DNA from: Flavobacteriaceae bacterium
GTDB lineage: Bacteria > Bacteroidota > Bacteroidia > Flavobacteriales > Flavobacteriaceae
Length of the DNA stretch: 64,000 nt
NCBI GenBank assembly: GCA_024638165.1
Contig: JAHEKV010000004.1
Coordinates: 96,703 to 160,702 of the forward strand
Direction of reading: 5' to 3'
Shown: piece by piece, positions 16,756 through 25,015 of the stretch
How positions within the stretch are numbered: position 1 is the first letter of the stretch
Layout: every line of letters starts with the position of its first letter
Translations under genes and position numbers: made by a program
The notes under the pieces: model-generated
Database searches by the model: none
What the model was told of the DNA's origin: nothing
The model's input: the letters and a program-made list of their open reading frames with translations, nothing else

Positions 16756-17383
16756 AAATTTGCCTTAAATAGTCTAGTCCATGTCTAGGGCCTAGATTAA
16801 ACAATAGATCAATAGCCGACAGATTGCTGAGAAACCCTGTACGCTCTTCAAATACCTGTGGATACCCTTTTTCTTCTATTACTTCTGTATTGCCCTTACA
16901 TAAGACCAAATGACGAAGATCTAACACTTCTGAGGTTGATTCGATTTTTTGATACGATTCAGTATATCGATCAGGGAATGCGATTCTAAATTGATCACAG
17001 AGATACTTGGTGATTTTGAGGTTGTGCTCAAATAGATCTACTGCACTGCTATCAAACAACTCTTTGAACTCTCTCTCAAAAAATTCAAAATAAGGGGATG
17101 TTCTATAAGCGGTAGTAATACTCTTCAAATGTTGTTTATTCCAATCAAAAACTCCTTCACTTCTAACTTCACTGTAGCGCTGTCGAATGTTCTTCTGATG
17201 CTTTACAGGCAAGCTAAGATTTAGTTTTCCTTGGTCTGTAGCTATCGAGCATCTGCTTCGAAAGGTTTGCTTTTGAAAATTATCGTGTTTTTCAAAAACA
17301 ATCTTATCTCCGTATTTAGCTATTGCGGCAAGACTTTGGGTAGTGAGAAAATAGGAGGGATGCAGAAGTACAGCTTTCAACAT
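16736..17383 (-). CDS. WbqC-like family protein
   Basis: A 215-residue member of the WbqC-like family (PF08889 type), recognised from the opening KAVLLHPSYFLTTQSLAAIA, the KHDNFQKQTFRSRCSIAT block (Asn/Arg-rich conserved core), LSLPVKH, and the late ILxLGPxAxxYL-like segment LLFNLGPRHGLDYL. In other bacteria WbqC genes occur in O-antigen clusters, but in flavobacteria the gene sits beside lepB and dapB as here, with no sugar genes around. The start codon is 1 nt from the lepB stop. The convergent 20-nt overlap with the second rhomboid gene is unusual but both reading frames are well supported. Biochemical role unknown. Confidence 0.8.
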   Translation of the reverse strand: MLKAVLLHPSYFLTTQSLAAIAKYGDKIVFEKHDNFQKQTFRSRCSIATDQGKLNLSLPVKHQKNIRQRYSEVRSEGVFDWNKQHLKSITTAYRTSPYFEFFEREFKELFDSSAVDLFEHNLKITKYLCDQFRIAFPDRYTESYQKIESTSEVLDLRHLVLCKGNTEVIEEKGYPQVFEERTGFLSNLSAIDLLFNLGPRHGLDYLRQISISAPF

Positions 17384-17384
17384 G

Positions 17385-19082
17385 TTAAGCCTTTTTTCGC
17401 TTTCTCACTGCTTTAAAACCAAAATAGCCTACAAGGCCGAGTATAAACACCCATAGATAAGACTGAGGTTGCCCAGGCCCTTTTACGGTAGTAAAGAAAC
17501 GATCCCATCGCGGTTTCATTTTAAGTAAACCATCGTTGAAATGATCCCAACTCATCCAAATAAAAATAGGTTTACCTAAGATGTGGTCCTCAGGAACAAA
17601 TCCCCAACTTCTGCTGTCCTCAGAGTGGTCTCGATTATCACCCATCATCCAATAGTAGTTCTTGGTTATACTTACTCGCCCGCTTGGACGACCATTTACG
17701 ACAAATTCCCCGTTTACTCGTTCTATGCTATTTCCTTCGTATTCGGTTAAAAGCTTCTTGTAGATCGGATAGTTGATTGAATTTAATTCGATTTCATCGC
17801 CTTCTTTGGGTAAGTAAATCGGTCCGAATTGATCCTCATTCCATGGGTATTGGTCGTTTTGCGGAAATATATTGTAGCCACTGACCCCTTTGGGTGTCAA
17901 ATCCATAGAAACACTATCGATACTCGGATGCTGGGCTAGTAATTCTGCTCCAGCAAGAGTTAGATTAGCGGTAATCTCAGTCGATAAGGGTTCTTTAAGA
18001 GCAATTCGATTTTCTCGTAATACATTGACAGGAATACCATCACTTGTAGTATAAAGTTCAATGTTTCCTTCAGCAGTTTGATTGACCCCAATCAGGTGTG
18101 GAACAAGGGCATTGTATTGATCTTGAGTCAGGCTTTCAGCAATAAACTTTCTACTAAAGTCATCGGCATCGGCTTGGGTCAATAGGTTAGGAGATACTCC
18201 TTTTGAACTGTAGACTTTATGATTGTACATGGGTTTTGCACGCTCATCAAGTTCAAGCTGAACCCCATTGATATAAACAAAACCATCAATGATCTCTAAC
18301 GTATCTCCAGGTGTACCCACGCAACGCTTAACGTAATTTGATTTTTTATCTATGGGCTTTTTGACCCCTTTTTCTTTCACAAAGAATTGTCTGACGGTAT
18401 CGGCTGGCCAGTTAAATACAACGATATCATTCTTTTTAACCTTTTCAATTCCGGGTAATCTTAGATAGGGGATTTGCGGTTTTTTTAAATAAGACTTTAC
18501 CTTTAAAATAGGTAGGGTATCGTGAACCATAGGAGTGGACACAGCGGTCATAGGGATTCTAGCTCCGTAATGAAACTTACTTACGATTAGAAAATCACCA
18601 ATTCGTAGTGTACGTTCTAGTGATCCTGTTGGGATTGCATAGGGCTGCAGAAAATAGGTGTGAACCAGGGTAGCTGCTACCACTGCAAAGGTTAGTGATG
18701 ATAACCACTCACCTGTTTTGGTTTGTTCTGGTTTCTGACGATTGGTTTGAAACTCAGTGCTTGAGCTGTAGTTTAGGGGTACTAGGTAGAGCCCCAAACT
18801 TAAGATCACCCAGAGCATTTCTATAGATTTCGGCTTCTTTTTAAAGGCGTACAAAAGATCAATCCAAAGAACTGGAAATAGGATTAGATTGATGATTGGT
18901 AAAAAGAAGAGAATCGTCCACCATTTGGGCCGCTCTAAAAAAGAGAGTGCTACTATTAGGTTGTAAACGGGTATGAATGCCTTATACCTCGCCTGACCTG
19001 CTTTTTGATAAAGTTTAAAAGTTCCTAGTCCGTGCACGAGTTGTACAGCTAAGAAGAAGATAAGCCACTGTGTTAAAGTCAT
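17385..19082 (-). CDS. lepB: Signal peptidase I, enlarged Bacteroidota form
   Basis: Membrane serine protease that removes signal peptides from exported proteins. At 565 residues it is much longer than typical enzymes. The N-terminal about 120 residues hold several hydrophobic segments (WLIFFLAVQLVHGLG; WWTILFFLPIINLILFPVL). The catalytic core follows: serine 154 in PTGSLERTLRIGDFL and lysine 252 in NYVKRCVGTPGDTLEI. A large insertion of about 200 residues precedes the C-terminal box MGDNRDHSEDSRSWGFVP, and a final membrane helix (LWVFILGLVGYFGF) ends the protein. GSL replaces the common GSM after the serine. It lies 2 nt downstream of dapB and 1 nt upstream of the WbqC gene. Confidence 0.94.
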   Translation of the reverse strand: MTLTQWLIFFLAVQLVHGLGTFKLYQKAGQARYKAFIPVYNLIVALSFLERPKWWTILFFLPIINLILFPVLWIDLLYAFKKKPKSIEMLWVILSLGLYLVPLNYSSSTEFQTNRQKPEQTKTGEWLSSLTFAVVAATLVHTYFLQPYAIPTGSLERTLRIGDFLIVSKFHYGARIPMTAVSTPMVHDTLPILKVKSYLKKPQIPYLRLPGIEKVKKNDIVVFNWPADTVRQFFVKEKGVKKPIDKKSNYVKRCVGTPGDTLEIIDGFVYINGVQLELDERAKPMYNHKVYSSKGVSPNLLTQADADDFSRKFIAESLTQDQYNALVPHLIGVNQTAEGNIELYTTSDGIPVNVLRENRIALKEPLSTEITANLTLAGAELLAQHPSIDSVSMDLTPKGVSGYNIFPQNDQYPWNEDQFGPIYLPKEGDEIELNSINYPIYKKLLTEYEGNSIERVNGEFVVNGRPSGRVSITKNYYWMMGDNRDHSEDSRSWGFVPEDHILGKPIFIWMSWDHFNDGLLKMKPRWDRFFTTVKGPGQPQSYLWVFILGLVGYFGFKAVRKRKKA

Positions 19083-19084
19083 TG

Positions 19085-19780
19085 CTACAGGTTTAGTACA
19101 TCATTCATGGTAAAAATACCCTTTTTACCTACAATCCATTCGGCTGCAATTACCGATCCCAATGCAAAACCGTCGCGATTATGAGCCTCGTGACTTAATG
19201 TGATCTCGTCGATCTCACTTTTGTAGTTTACGTGATGAGTTCCCGGGATTTCCTCTTTGCGAATGGAATAGATTGGAAGTTTTTCGGTGGAATCCCCTAA
19301 TTGATATCCGTCAAATGCTCTTGCTTCTATGTGAGGTTGGGCTAGCGAAATAGCCGTTCCGCTAGGTGCATCGAGCTTATGTTTATGATGGATTTCTTCG
19401 ATACTTACCTTATACTGCGAATAAGGTTTTAAGAGTTCTGCTAGTTTCTTATTTACCGCAAAGGTCAAGTTGACCCCCAAACTAAAGTTGCTTGAATAGA
19501 TAAATGCAGTATTATTCTCTAGTGCCATTTCATTGGCTTTTTGTACTAGATGATCCCATCCGGTAGTACCAGAAATTACGGGAATTCCTTGACTTAGTGA
19601 TAAGGCAACCAATTCAAAAGCTGAATCAGGCGTACTGAAATTGATCACAGCATCGGCACTTTCAGGAATCGATACCGGGGTATGACTCGTTGCCAAAACA
19701 ATTCGGTGACCACGCTCTTCAGCGATCTCCTGAATTCTTTTACCCATTCTTCCGTATCCAAGTAAAACGAAGTTACTCAT
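19085..19780 (-). CDS. dapB: 4-hydroxy-tetrahydrodipicolinate reductase
   Basis: NAD(P)H-dependent reductase of the diaminopimelate/lysine pathway, needed for peptidoglycan and lysine. The 231 residues show the Rossmann GYGRMGKRI at the N-terminus, INFSTPDS, ISGTTGWD, SSNFSLGVNL and the substrate motif EIHHKHKLDAPSGTA with the catalytic His/Lys region. It is shorter than the E. coli enzyme (273 aa) because of a reduced N-terminal nucleotide domain; compact versions are usual in this phylum as far as I know. The start overlaps the DUF5683 stop by 4 nt and the gene ends 2 nt before lepB. Confidence 0.95.
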   Translation of the reverse strand: MSNFVLLGYGRMGKRIQEIAEERGHRIVLATSHTPVSIPESADAVINFSTPDSAFELVALSLSQGIPVISGTTGWDHLVQKANEMALENNTAFIYSSNFSLGVNLTFAVNKKLAELLKPYSQYKVSIEEIHHKHKLDAPSGTAISLAQPHIEARAFDGYQLGDSTEKLPIYSIRKEEIPGTHHVNYKSEIDEITLSHEAHNRDGFALGSVIAAEWIVGKKGIFTMNDVLNL

Positions 19781-20385
19781 AAGGTTATTTTTAGATTTAA
19801 ACCGATTTCAGCCCCTATTTGAACGGGATGTTGTCTTAGTATCGGTTGAATAGAAACATTTAAATCTTCATTCATATTAAAGGGTTTTAGATGAGCGTCT
19901 ACGCTTGCATCTAAAACATTCAGTAAATAAAGGCCAATGGCGATTAAGAGGGATGAGTCTCTCTGACTTTGAGCTTTTTTTTGTGCTTCTTCTAAGGCAC
20001 GGTCAGAAACATCAGGACCAATACCATCGAGGTTGACATCGTAAAATTCATCGGTAGAAAAACCAGCCGATCGTAGCTTAAATGCAGTTCGATAACGCAA
20101 GTATTCGGTTTGATTAAATTGATATACAAATACACCGGTACCTACGGCTGCCCAAGCTAACGGAACCTTCCAGTATTTTCGATTATAAAATTGACCTAAA
20201 CCAGGAACCGCTGCAGATAAGAAACTTGCCCGAGAAGGAGATAATGGGTCTAGCGCTCTCTCTAATCTGCGCTGCTCACGTTCTAATTTACGTTCTTGTT
20301 TTACTTCATCTTTGGTAGTAGTGGTTTCTTGGGCATACGCTCGTCCCAAAAACAATAAAAAAATGATGAAGTAGATTCTATTCAC
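19777..20385 (-). CDS. DUF5683 domain membrane protein
   Basis: A 202-residue protein with a signal peptide (RIYFIIFLLFLGRAYAQ), a charged coiled stretch (KDEVKQERKLEREQRRLER, about 26-44), then the conserved DUF5683 core PSRASFLSAAVPGLGQFYNR and KYWKVPLAWAAVGTG with hydrophobic segments around residues 75-95 and 145-165. The SAxxPGxGQxYN motif is typical of this Bacteroidota family, whose function is unknown. It overlaps parB by 8 nt and dapB by 4 nt, so it is embedded in the parAB-dapB-lepB operon. Confidence 0.82.
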   Translation of the reverse strand: MNRIYFIIFLLFLGRAYAQETTTTKDEVKQERKLEREQRRLERALDPLSPSRASFLSAAVPGLGQFYNRKYWKVPLAWAAVGTGVFVYQFNQTEYLRYRTAFKLRSAGFSTDEFYDVNLDGIGPDVSDRALEEAQKKAQSQRDSSLLIAIGLYLLNVLDASVDAHLKPFNMNEDLNVSIQPILRQHPVQIGAEIGLNLKITL

Positions 20386-21253
20386 CCAAGAGTTGCTTTT
20401 TAAGCTGTATTAAATCTTTCGTAGAACTAAAAGTAATGGTGATCGAACCCGAACCACTTTGTGATGCCTTTAACTGAACCTTTCGGTTTAGTCCTTGTTC
20501 AAGATCGTCAATAGCACTCATCAATTTCTTCGAAGGACCTTTTGGTTCTGATTTTTCGTCCTTTGGAGAACCGTGTTTTTTAACCAATTCTTCGGTTGCC
20601 CTAACAGATAGTGACTTTTCAAGAACAATAACTAAAAGTTCAATCTGCGCTTCTTCATCATCTATAGCCATTAACGCCCTGCCGTGGCCCATCGATATTT
20701 CTCTTCTTCTTAATGCGCCTTGAATTTGTGGATGAAGTCTTAGAAGTCTTAAGTAATTCGTAATGGTAGACCTTTTTTTACCTACTCTTTTACTCATTGA
20801 TTCTTGAGTAAGGTCTATCTCGTCAATTAATCTTTGATAAGACAAAGCAATTTCGATAGGGTCTAAATCTTCACGCTGAATATTTTCAACTAAGGCCATC
20901 TCAAGTGACTCCTGATCGTTGGCTTCTCTTACAAAAGCAGGGATAGACTCTAGTTTGGCCAGTTTACTGGCTCTTAATCTGCGTTCCCCTGATACCAATT
21001 GATAGCTGCCGTCACTGATTTTACGAACAGTAATCGGCTGTATGATGCCTAACTCACTTATGGACTGTGCCAAGTCAGTTAAAGCTTCTTCATCAAAAGT
21101 AGTTCTAGGTTGGTAAGGGTTTACAGCAACTTCATCCGGATGAATAAAGGCCATCATTGGGCTATTCACCGCACTGATTGACGAGTCCTTATTGGGATCT
21201 TGAAGTAGGGCAGATAACCCTTTTCCTAAAACAGGCTTTCGAGTTTTACTCAT
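20378..21253 (-). CDS. parB: Chromosome-partitioning protein ParB
   Basis: A 291-residue ParB/Spo0J CTPase clamp that binds parS and works with ParA in chromosome segregation. Order: N-terminal LGKGLSALL, the ParB/Srx nuclease-like CTP-binding fold (NPYQPRTTF, LVSGERRLRASKLA and ENIQREDLDPIEIA), the helix-turn-helix (MSKRVGKKRSTITNYLRLLR), and a C-terminal dimerisation domain (about 225-291). It overlaps parA by 4 nt upstream and DUF5683 by 8 nt downstream. I saw no perfect 16-bp parS near the operon, so the cognate sites are probably elsewhere or differ. Confidence 0.95.
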   Translation of the reverse strand: MSKTRKPVLGKGLSALLQDPNKDSSISAVNSPMMAFIHPDEVAVNPYQPRTTFDEEALTDLAQSISELGIIQPITVRKISDGSYQLVSGERRLRASKLAKLESIPAFVREANDQESLEMALVENIQREDLDPIEIALSYQRLIDEIDLTQESMSKRVGKKRSTITNYLRLLRLHPQIQGALRRREISMGHGRALMAIDDEEAQIELLVIVLEKSLSVRATEELVKKHGSPKDEKSEPKGPSKKLMSAIDDLEQGLNRKVQLKASQSGSGSITITFSSTKDLIQLKKQLLGE

Positions 21254-22038
21254 GACTTCTTTTTAGATTTCTTTGCAGGCTTACGCTGCACTATTTCTTT
21301 GGCTAGGCTCAAATAATTAGCCGCTCCTTTACTGCTGGCATCATAGCTAATGATGCTTTCTCCGAAACTTGGAGCCTCACTTAGTTTTACGTTTCTCTGA
21401 ATGATTGTCTCGAAAACCATGTCGCTAAAATGCTTTTTAACCTCTTCAACGACTTGATTAGAAAGACGTAGTCTCGAATCGTACATAGTGAGTAGCATTC
21501 CTTCGATATCGAGATCTTTGTTGTATAACTTTTGGACACTTTTAATGGTATTCAAAAGTTTACCAAGCCCCTCTAGGGCATAGTATTCGCATTGGATCGG
21601 TACAATTACTGAGTCAGCAGCTGTCAGTGCGTTCAGGGTTAAAAGCCCAAGCGATGGGGCGCAATCGATGATGATATAATCGTAATCGTCTTTAACACGG
21701 CTGATCGCCTCCTTTAGCATGTACTCCCTGCGTTTCTTCTCGATAAGCTCAATTTCAATGGCTACAAGATCAATATGAGCGGGAACGATAGATACGTTTG
21801 GTGAATTGGCAGGATAAATCACTTGGTCTACACCTGCGGTATGCTCTAACAATTGATAGGTACCTAACCCAACATTTTCTATATCTATACCAAGACCCGA
21901 TGAGGCATTCGCCTGCGGATCGGCATCAATTAGTAAAACTTTTTGTTCTAATGCCCCTAAAGCCGCAGAAAGATTGACTGAAGAGGTAGTCTTACCTACA
22001 CCACCTTTTTGGTTAGCAATAGCAATGATTTTTCCCAT
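21250..22038 (-). CDS. parA: Chromosome-partitioning ATPase ParA/Soj
   Basis: A 262-residue deviant Walker-type ATPase that forms gradients on the nucleoid and moves ParB-parS complexes. The N-terminus shows NQKGGVGKTTSSVNLSAAL with the signature lysine, then LIDADPQANASSGLG, and DYIIIDCAPSLGLLTLNAL as Walker B. The C-terminus is basic. It is the first gene of parA-parB-DUF5683-dapB-lepB-WbqC. The 82-nt upstream gap contains TATTTTAG, a one-mismatch -7 box, a possible promoter. Confidence 0.96.
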   Translation of the reverse strand: MGKIIAIANQKGGVGKTTSSVNLSAALGALEQKVLLIDADPQANASSGLGIDIENVGLGTYQLLEHTAGVDQVIYPANSPNVSIVPAHIDLVAIEIELIEKKRREYMLKEAISRVKDDYDYIIIDCAPSLGLLTLNALTAADSVIVPIQCEYYALEGLGKLLNTIKSVQKLYNKDLDIEGMLLTMYDSRLRLSNQVVEEVKKHFSDMVFETIIQRNVKLSEAPSFGESIISYDASSKGAANYLSLAKEIVQRKPAKKSKKKS

Positions 22039-22120
22039 GATACTTATAAAGAAGGTCTAAAATACAATTTTAGAAATGTAGCTAAAAACCTTTCTTGAAA
22101 TTGTTGAAAATTGAGGGGTA

Positions 22121-22444
22121 TTATTGGTCTTTTGGTAGGCTGTCTCTCATTTCAATGATGAAAATATCCTCGTTGTTTTTTTTGAAAAAATAGCGCTCTC
22201 TGGCAAAGCGTTCCTTTTCAATGGAATCTGTGAATTTTTTTAAAAGTGCCTTATCTCTTGCTATTTCAGATTCTAAATAGGTCTTTTCTTGCTCTAAGTC
22301 TTTGATTTCGCTGCTAAGTTGCCATTGAATTAGAACAGAGTTCGAGTCAAAGAAAAGCATCCAAACGATGAAGAAACTAGTTATTAGTAGGTAAATATTC
22401 TTGAATTGGCCCAGCCATGTTGGAAACTTCGTCTTTTTCATCAC
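22121..22444 (-). CDS. FtsB/DivIC-like septum formation initiator
   Basis: A 107-residue bitopic membrane protein: one transmembrane helix (NIYLLITSFFIVWMLFF, about residues 16-32) then a coiled coil (LSSEIKDLEQEKTYLESEIA, about 43-62) and a short C-terminal domain with ERFARERYFFKKNNEDIFI. This is the architecture of FtsB/DivIC, which joins FtsQ/DivIB and FtsL in the divisome. The motif ARExYxxxxxxExxfxIE near the end is typical of the family. The start overlaps the udk stop by 4 nt; such a udk-divIC pair, as I recall, is common in Bacteroidota. Confidence 0.85.
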   Translation of the reverse strand: MMKKTKFPTWLGQFKNIYLLITSFFIVWMLFFDSNSVLIQWQLSSEIKDLEQEKTYLESEIARDKALLKKFTDSIEKERFARERYFFKKNNEDIFIIEMRDSLPKDQ

Positions 22445-23046
22445 ACCATTTGCTGAACGGCTTTTATCACAAATTGAACTGAACGATCGTAGTGATGATT
22501 ATTGTTAATGATAATATCCGCCTCAGACTTAGAAGCTTCGATATAGTTCTGATGCATTGGCTTTACTTGCTCGGTATATCTTCGAAATACTTTAGTGAGT
22601 TCTTGTCCGCGTTCGGCAGTATCTCTAAGTACTCTCCTCATTAATCGGTGATCTTCATCAGTATCAATGTAAATCCAAAGGTCAACCATCGATTTTATTT
22701 CTGGATGATTCATGAGTAGAATACCTTCTAAAAGTAGAATAGGCGTAGGGCTGATAGGATCTGTCTCGGGTTCTCTAGTTTCTTTTACAAAGCTGTATAT
22801 AGGAGCGGGTATCGTATTCCCCTTTTTTAGCTCTTGAAGATGTTTTTCTAATAAATCGTAATCGAAGGCACTGGGATGATCAAAGTTTTGCACGCTGCGT
22901 TCTTCTGGGCTTAAATGATCCAGTGGATTATAGTACCTGTCTTGCGAGAGCACAGTAAGTTGATTCTTGTCGAATCCTTTTGCGATGGCATTGACAATAG
23001 AACTTTTGCCGCTCCCTGACCCGCCTGTGATACCTATGATAAACAT
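22441..23046 (-). CDS. udk: Uridine kinase
   Basis: Salvage kinase converting uridine and cytidine to UMP and CMP. The 201 residues contain a P-loop GGSGSGKSSIVNAI (about 7-20), the DRYYNPLDHLSPEERSVQNFDHP segment described in two parts (DRYYNP; NFDHPSAFD) that recognises the nucleoside, and LLEGILLMNHPEI with the RRVLRDTAERG lid. Family and length agree. It is preceded by an exact TAnnTTTG box and is translationally coupled to the divIC-like gene. Confidence 0.9.
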   Translation of the reverse strand: MFIIGITGGSGSGKSSIVNAIAKGFDKNQLTVLSQDRYYNPLDHLSPEERSVQNFDHPSAFDYDLLEKHLQELKKGNTIPAPIYSFVKETREPETDPISPTPILLLEGILLMNHPEIKSMVDLWIYIDTDEDHRLMRRVLRDTAERGQELTKVFRRYTEQVKPMHQNYIEASKSEADIIINNNHHYDRSVQFVIKAVQQMV

Positions 23047-23065
23047 CCTTTGCTAATTAGTTTCT

Positions 23066-23073
23066 CAAAGTTA
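23066..23073 (-). promoter_or_regulatory. -7 promoter box for udk
   Basis: On the minus strand this reads TAACTTTG, an exact TAnnTTTG match, 19 nt before the udk ATG, in the gap after anmK. No clear -33 TTG is seen at the usual distance. Confidence 0.45.
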
Positions 23074-23083
23074 CGAATTGCCG

Positions 23084-24160
23084 CTAGATACTGGCTATTT
23101 TACCTGAGGATGTATCTCTTGTTGCGCCAGTAACCGTTCTCAGTACATTGATTTTCGAATGAACCCTTAGCCATCCCATAAGCGCAAAGATGACAGCCTC
23201 TTTATATTCAATGAGATAGGGCTCTGGAATCACGAGTTTAAAATTCGGGTCTAAGTATTTTTCAATACGAGATATGAGGAATGTATTGTAGGCTCCTCCT
23301 CCTGTAACTAATGCTTTAGAGTGTTTTGAATCGGATTTGGATAAGTTAATGGATTGGGCAATTTGATATCCGATATGTTCGCAACACGTATGTAATAAAT
23401 CGGCGGTTGAATAAGATCCGCTATCGAATAAGGGTTGCATTTGACTAAAATACCAAGCCTTGTCTAGGGATTTTGGAGCAGTTAACTTGAAATAATCTAG
23501 GTCATTTAATTCGTCGAAGAGATCTGGAATGAACTGTCCTGATTTAGCGATGTTTCCACCCTTATCGTATTCTTTTCCAAGTCTTTGTATCAGCTCGTTG
23601 AGTGGGGTGTTACACATTGAAATATCATAGGCAATCACACTATTATTTTGTTTGTAGGAGATGTTGGAGATACCTCCGAGATTCAAACAGTACTCGTACC
23701 CCTTAAAAAGGGTGGTGTCACCTATAGGAACTAGGGGAGCTCCTTGTCCTCCGAGAAGAACATCCTCGGATCGAAAATCGTAAACAACGGGTAGGTTGAG
23801 TTGCTGCGCCCAATAGGTTCCATCACCGATTTGTACGGTTATTTTATTTTCAGGCTCATGTTTAACGGTATGTCCATGGCTAGCTATTAGATCCACTTTC
23901 TCATCAAGTTCCTTCAAAAAAGTTTTAAGACACTCTAGAGCGAATTGGCTGAATGACTGGTCTAACGAGGATCCATGTCGTTTATCTTTTTCACTGGCCT
24001 CCTGTAAGGCTTTTTTGAGTGGTGGAGAAATGGGATAGGTGTGTCCCTTGATCCAACGGTATTTAAACTGTTTTTCAGATTCGTAGAAGTGAACGCAGCA
24101 AAGGTCTATTCCATCTAAAGAGCTTCCAGACATCAGTCCAATTACCGTTTTGCTTGTCAT
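23084..24160 (-). CDS. anmK: Anhydro-N-acetylmuramic acid kinase
   Basis: Peptidoglycan-recycling enzyme that phosphorylates and opens 1,6-anhydro-MurNAc to give MurNAc-6-phosphate. The 358 residues start with the ATPase phosphate-1 motif GLMSGSSLDGIDL, then ASHGHTVKHEP with the catalytic region, IGDGTYWAQQ, VYDFRSEDVLLGGQGAPLVP, LNLGGISNISY and the late GGGAYNTFLISRI. Motifs and length match AnmK (about 370 aa). It is divergent from murQ, whose product acts on its product, with a 42-nt shared intergenic region. Confidence 0.94.
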   Translation of the reverse strand: MTSKTVIGLMSGSSLDGIDLCCVHFYESEKQFKYRWIKGHTYPISPPLKKALQEASEKDKRHGSSLDQSFSQFALECLKTFLKELDEKVDLIASHGHTVKHEPENKITVQIGDGTYWAQQLNLPVVYDFRSEDVLLGGQGAPLVPIGDTTLFKGYEYCLNLGGISNISYKQNNSVIAYDISMCNTPLNELIQRLGKEYDKGGNIAKSGQFIPDLFDELNDLDYFKLTAPKSLDKAWYFSQMQPLFDSGSYSTADLLHTCCEHIGYQIAQSINLSKSDSKHSKALVTGGGAYNTFLISRIEKYLDPNFKLVIPEPYLIEYKEAVIFALMGWLRVHSKINVLRTVTGATRDTSSGKIASI

Positions 24161-24190
24161 TACTGGTTATGCTTGAGAACGAAAAGATAC

Positions 24191-24198
24191 TATGTTTG
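24191..24198 (+). promoter_or_regulatory. -7 promoter box abutting the murQ start
   Basis: TATGTTTG matches TAnnTTTG exactly and ends only 4 nt before the chosen murQ ATG. If active, transcription would start at or within a base or two of the ATG, giving a leaderless mRNA. A TTG lies at 24173-24175, 15 nt upstream, closer than the usual -33 spacing. Confidence 0.45.
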
Positions 24199-24202
24199 TG
24201 TT

Positions 24203-25015
24203 ATGAAACCACAAAAAGTAACTGAAAGCGATTCACATTACGGTGATTTAGAAAAAAAATCTGCCTTAGAGCTGGTTCAAATTATTAATGCTGAGGACGC
24301 CAAAGTTGCAGATGCGGTAGCTCAGACTTTGCCAGAAATCGCCGAGTTAGTTGAAAGGGTTTTGCCTCGTTTTCTTTCAGGGGGGAGACTTTTTTATATC
24401 GGAGCTGGCACCTCAGGTCGTCTGGGAATCTTAGACGCTTCTGAAATACCCCCTACTTACGGGCTTGATCACGACCGAGTTATTGGCTTAATTGCGGGAG
24501 GGGATTCTGCGATTAGAAAGGCGGTTGAATTTGCAGAAGACAATGAAGATGGGGCATGGGCAGATCTTTCAAAGTTTCAGCTGAATGAAAAGGATACCGT
24601 GGTTGGGATTACCGCTTCGGGTACAACTCCCTATGTATTGGGCGGAATCAAGAAATGTAGAGAACACTATCTTTTAACTGCCGGTATTTCTTGCAACCCA
24701 AACAGTCCACTCTCTGATTTAGCAGAAATTGCCATAGAGGCAGTAGTAGGCCCAGAGGTAGTTACTGGAAGTACACGGATGAAAAGCGGGACCGCTCAAA
24801 AAATGATACTCAATCTTATATCCACGACATTAATGATTCGCGCCGGCCTTGTTTTAGATAACAAGATGGTGAATATGCAACTGAGTAATAACAAACTTTG
24901 GGATCGAGGGGTGCGTTACATCGTCGAAGCTTTGTCAATCTCAAATGATGAGGCCTTAGAAGCCTTAAAAAAACACGGGTCTGTTCAGTCGGTTTTAAAC
25001 GCTTACGCTGAATAA
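24203..25015 (+). CDS. murQ: N-acetylmuramic acid 6-phosphate etherase
   Basis: Cleaves the lactyl ether of MurNAc-6-P to GlcNAc-6-P and D-lactate, the step after AnmK. I use the ATG at 24203 (270 residues); the open frame upstream has only a TTG and ten basic, non-conserved residues. SIS-domain motifs are clear: TESDSHYGDLEKKS, YIGAGTSGRLGILDASEIPP, LIAGGDSAIRKAVEFAED, GITASGTTPYVLGG, ISCNPNSPLS and GPEVVTGSTRMKSGTAQKM. The C-terminal UBA-like part is short. It is convergent with the next gene: the two TAA stops abut at 25015/25016. Confidence 0.95.
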   Translation: MKPQKVTESDSHYGDLEKKSALELVQIINAEDAKVADAVAQTLPEIAELVERVLPRFLSGGRLFYIGAGTSGRLGILDASEIPPTYGLDHDRVIGLIAGGDSAIRKAVEFAEDNEDGAWADLSKFQLNEKDTVVGITASGTTPYVLGGIKKCREHYLLTAGISCNPNSPLSDLAEIAIEAVVGPEVVTGSTRMKSGTAQKMILNLISTTLMIRAGLVLDNKMVNMQLSNNKLWDRGVRYIVEALSISNDEALEALKKHGSVQSVLNAYAE

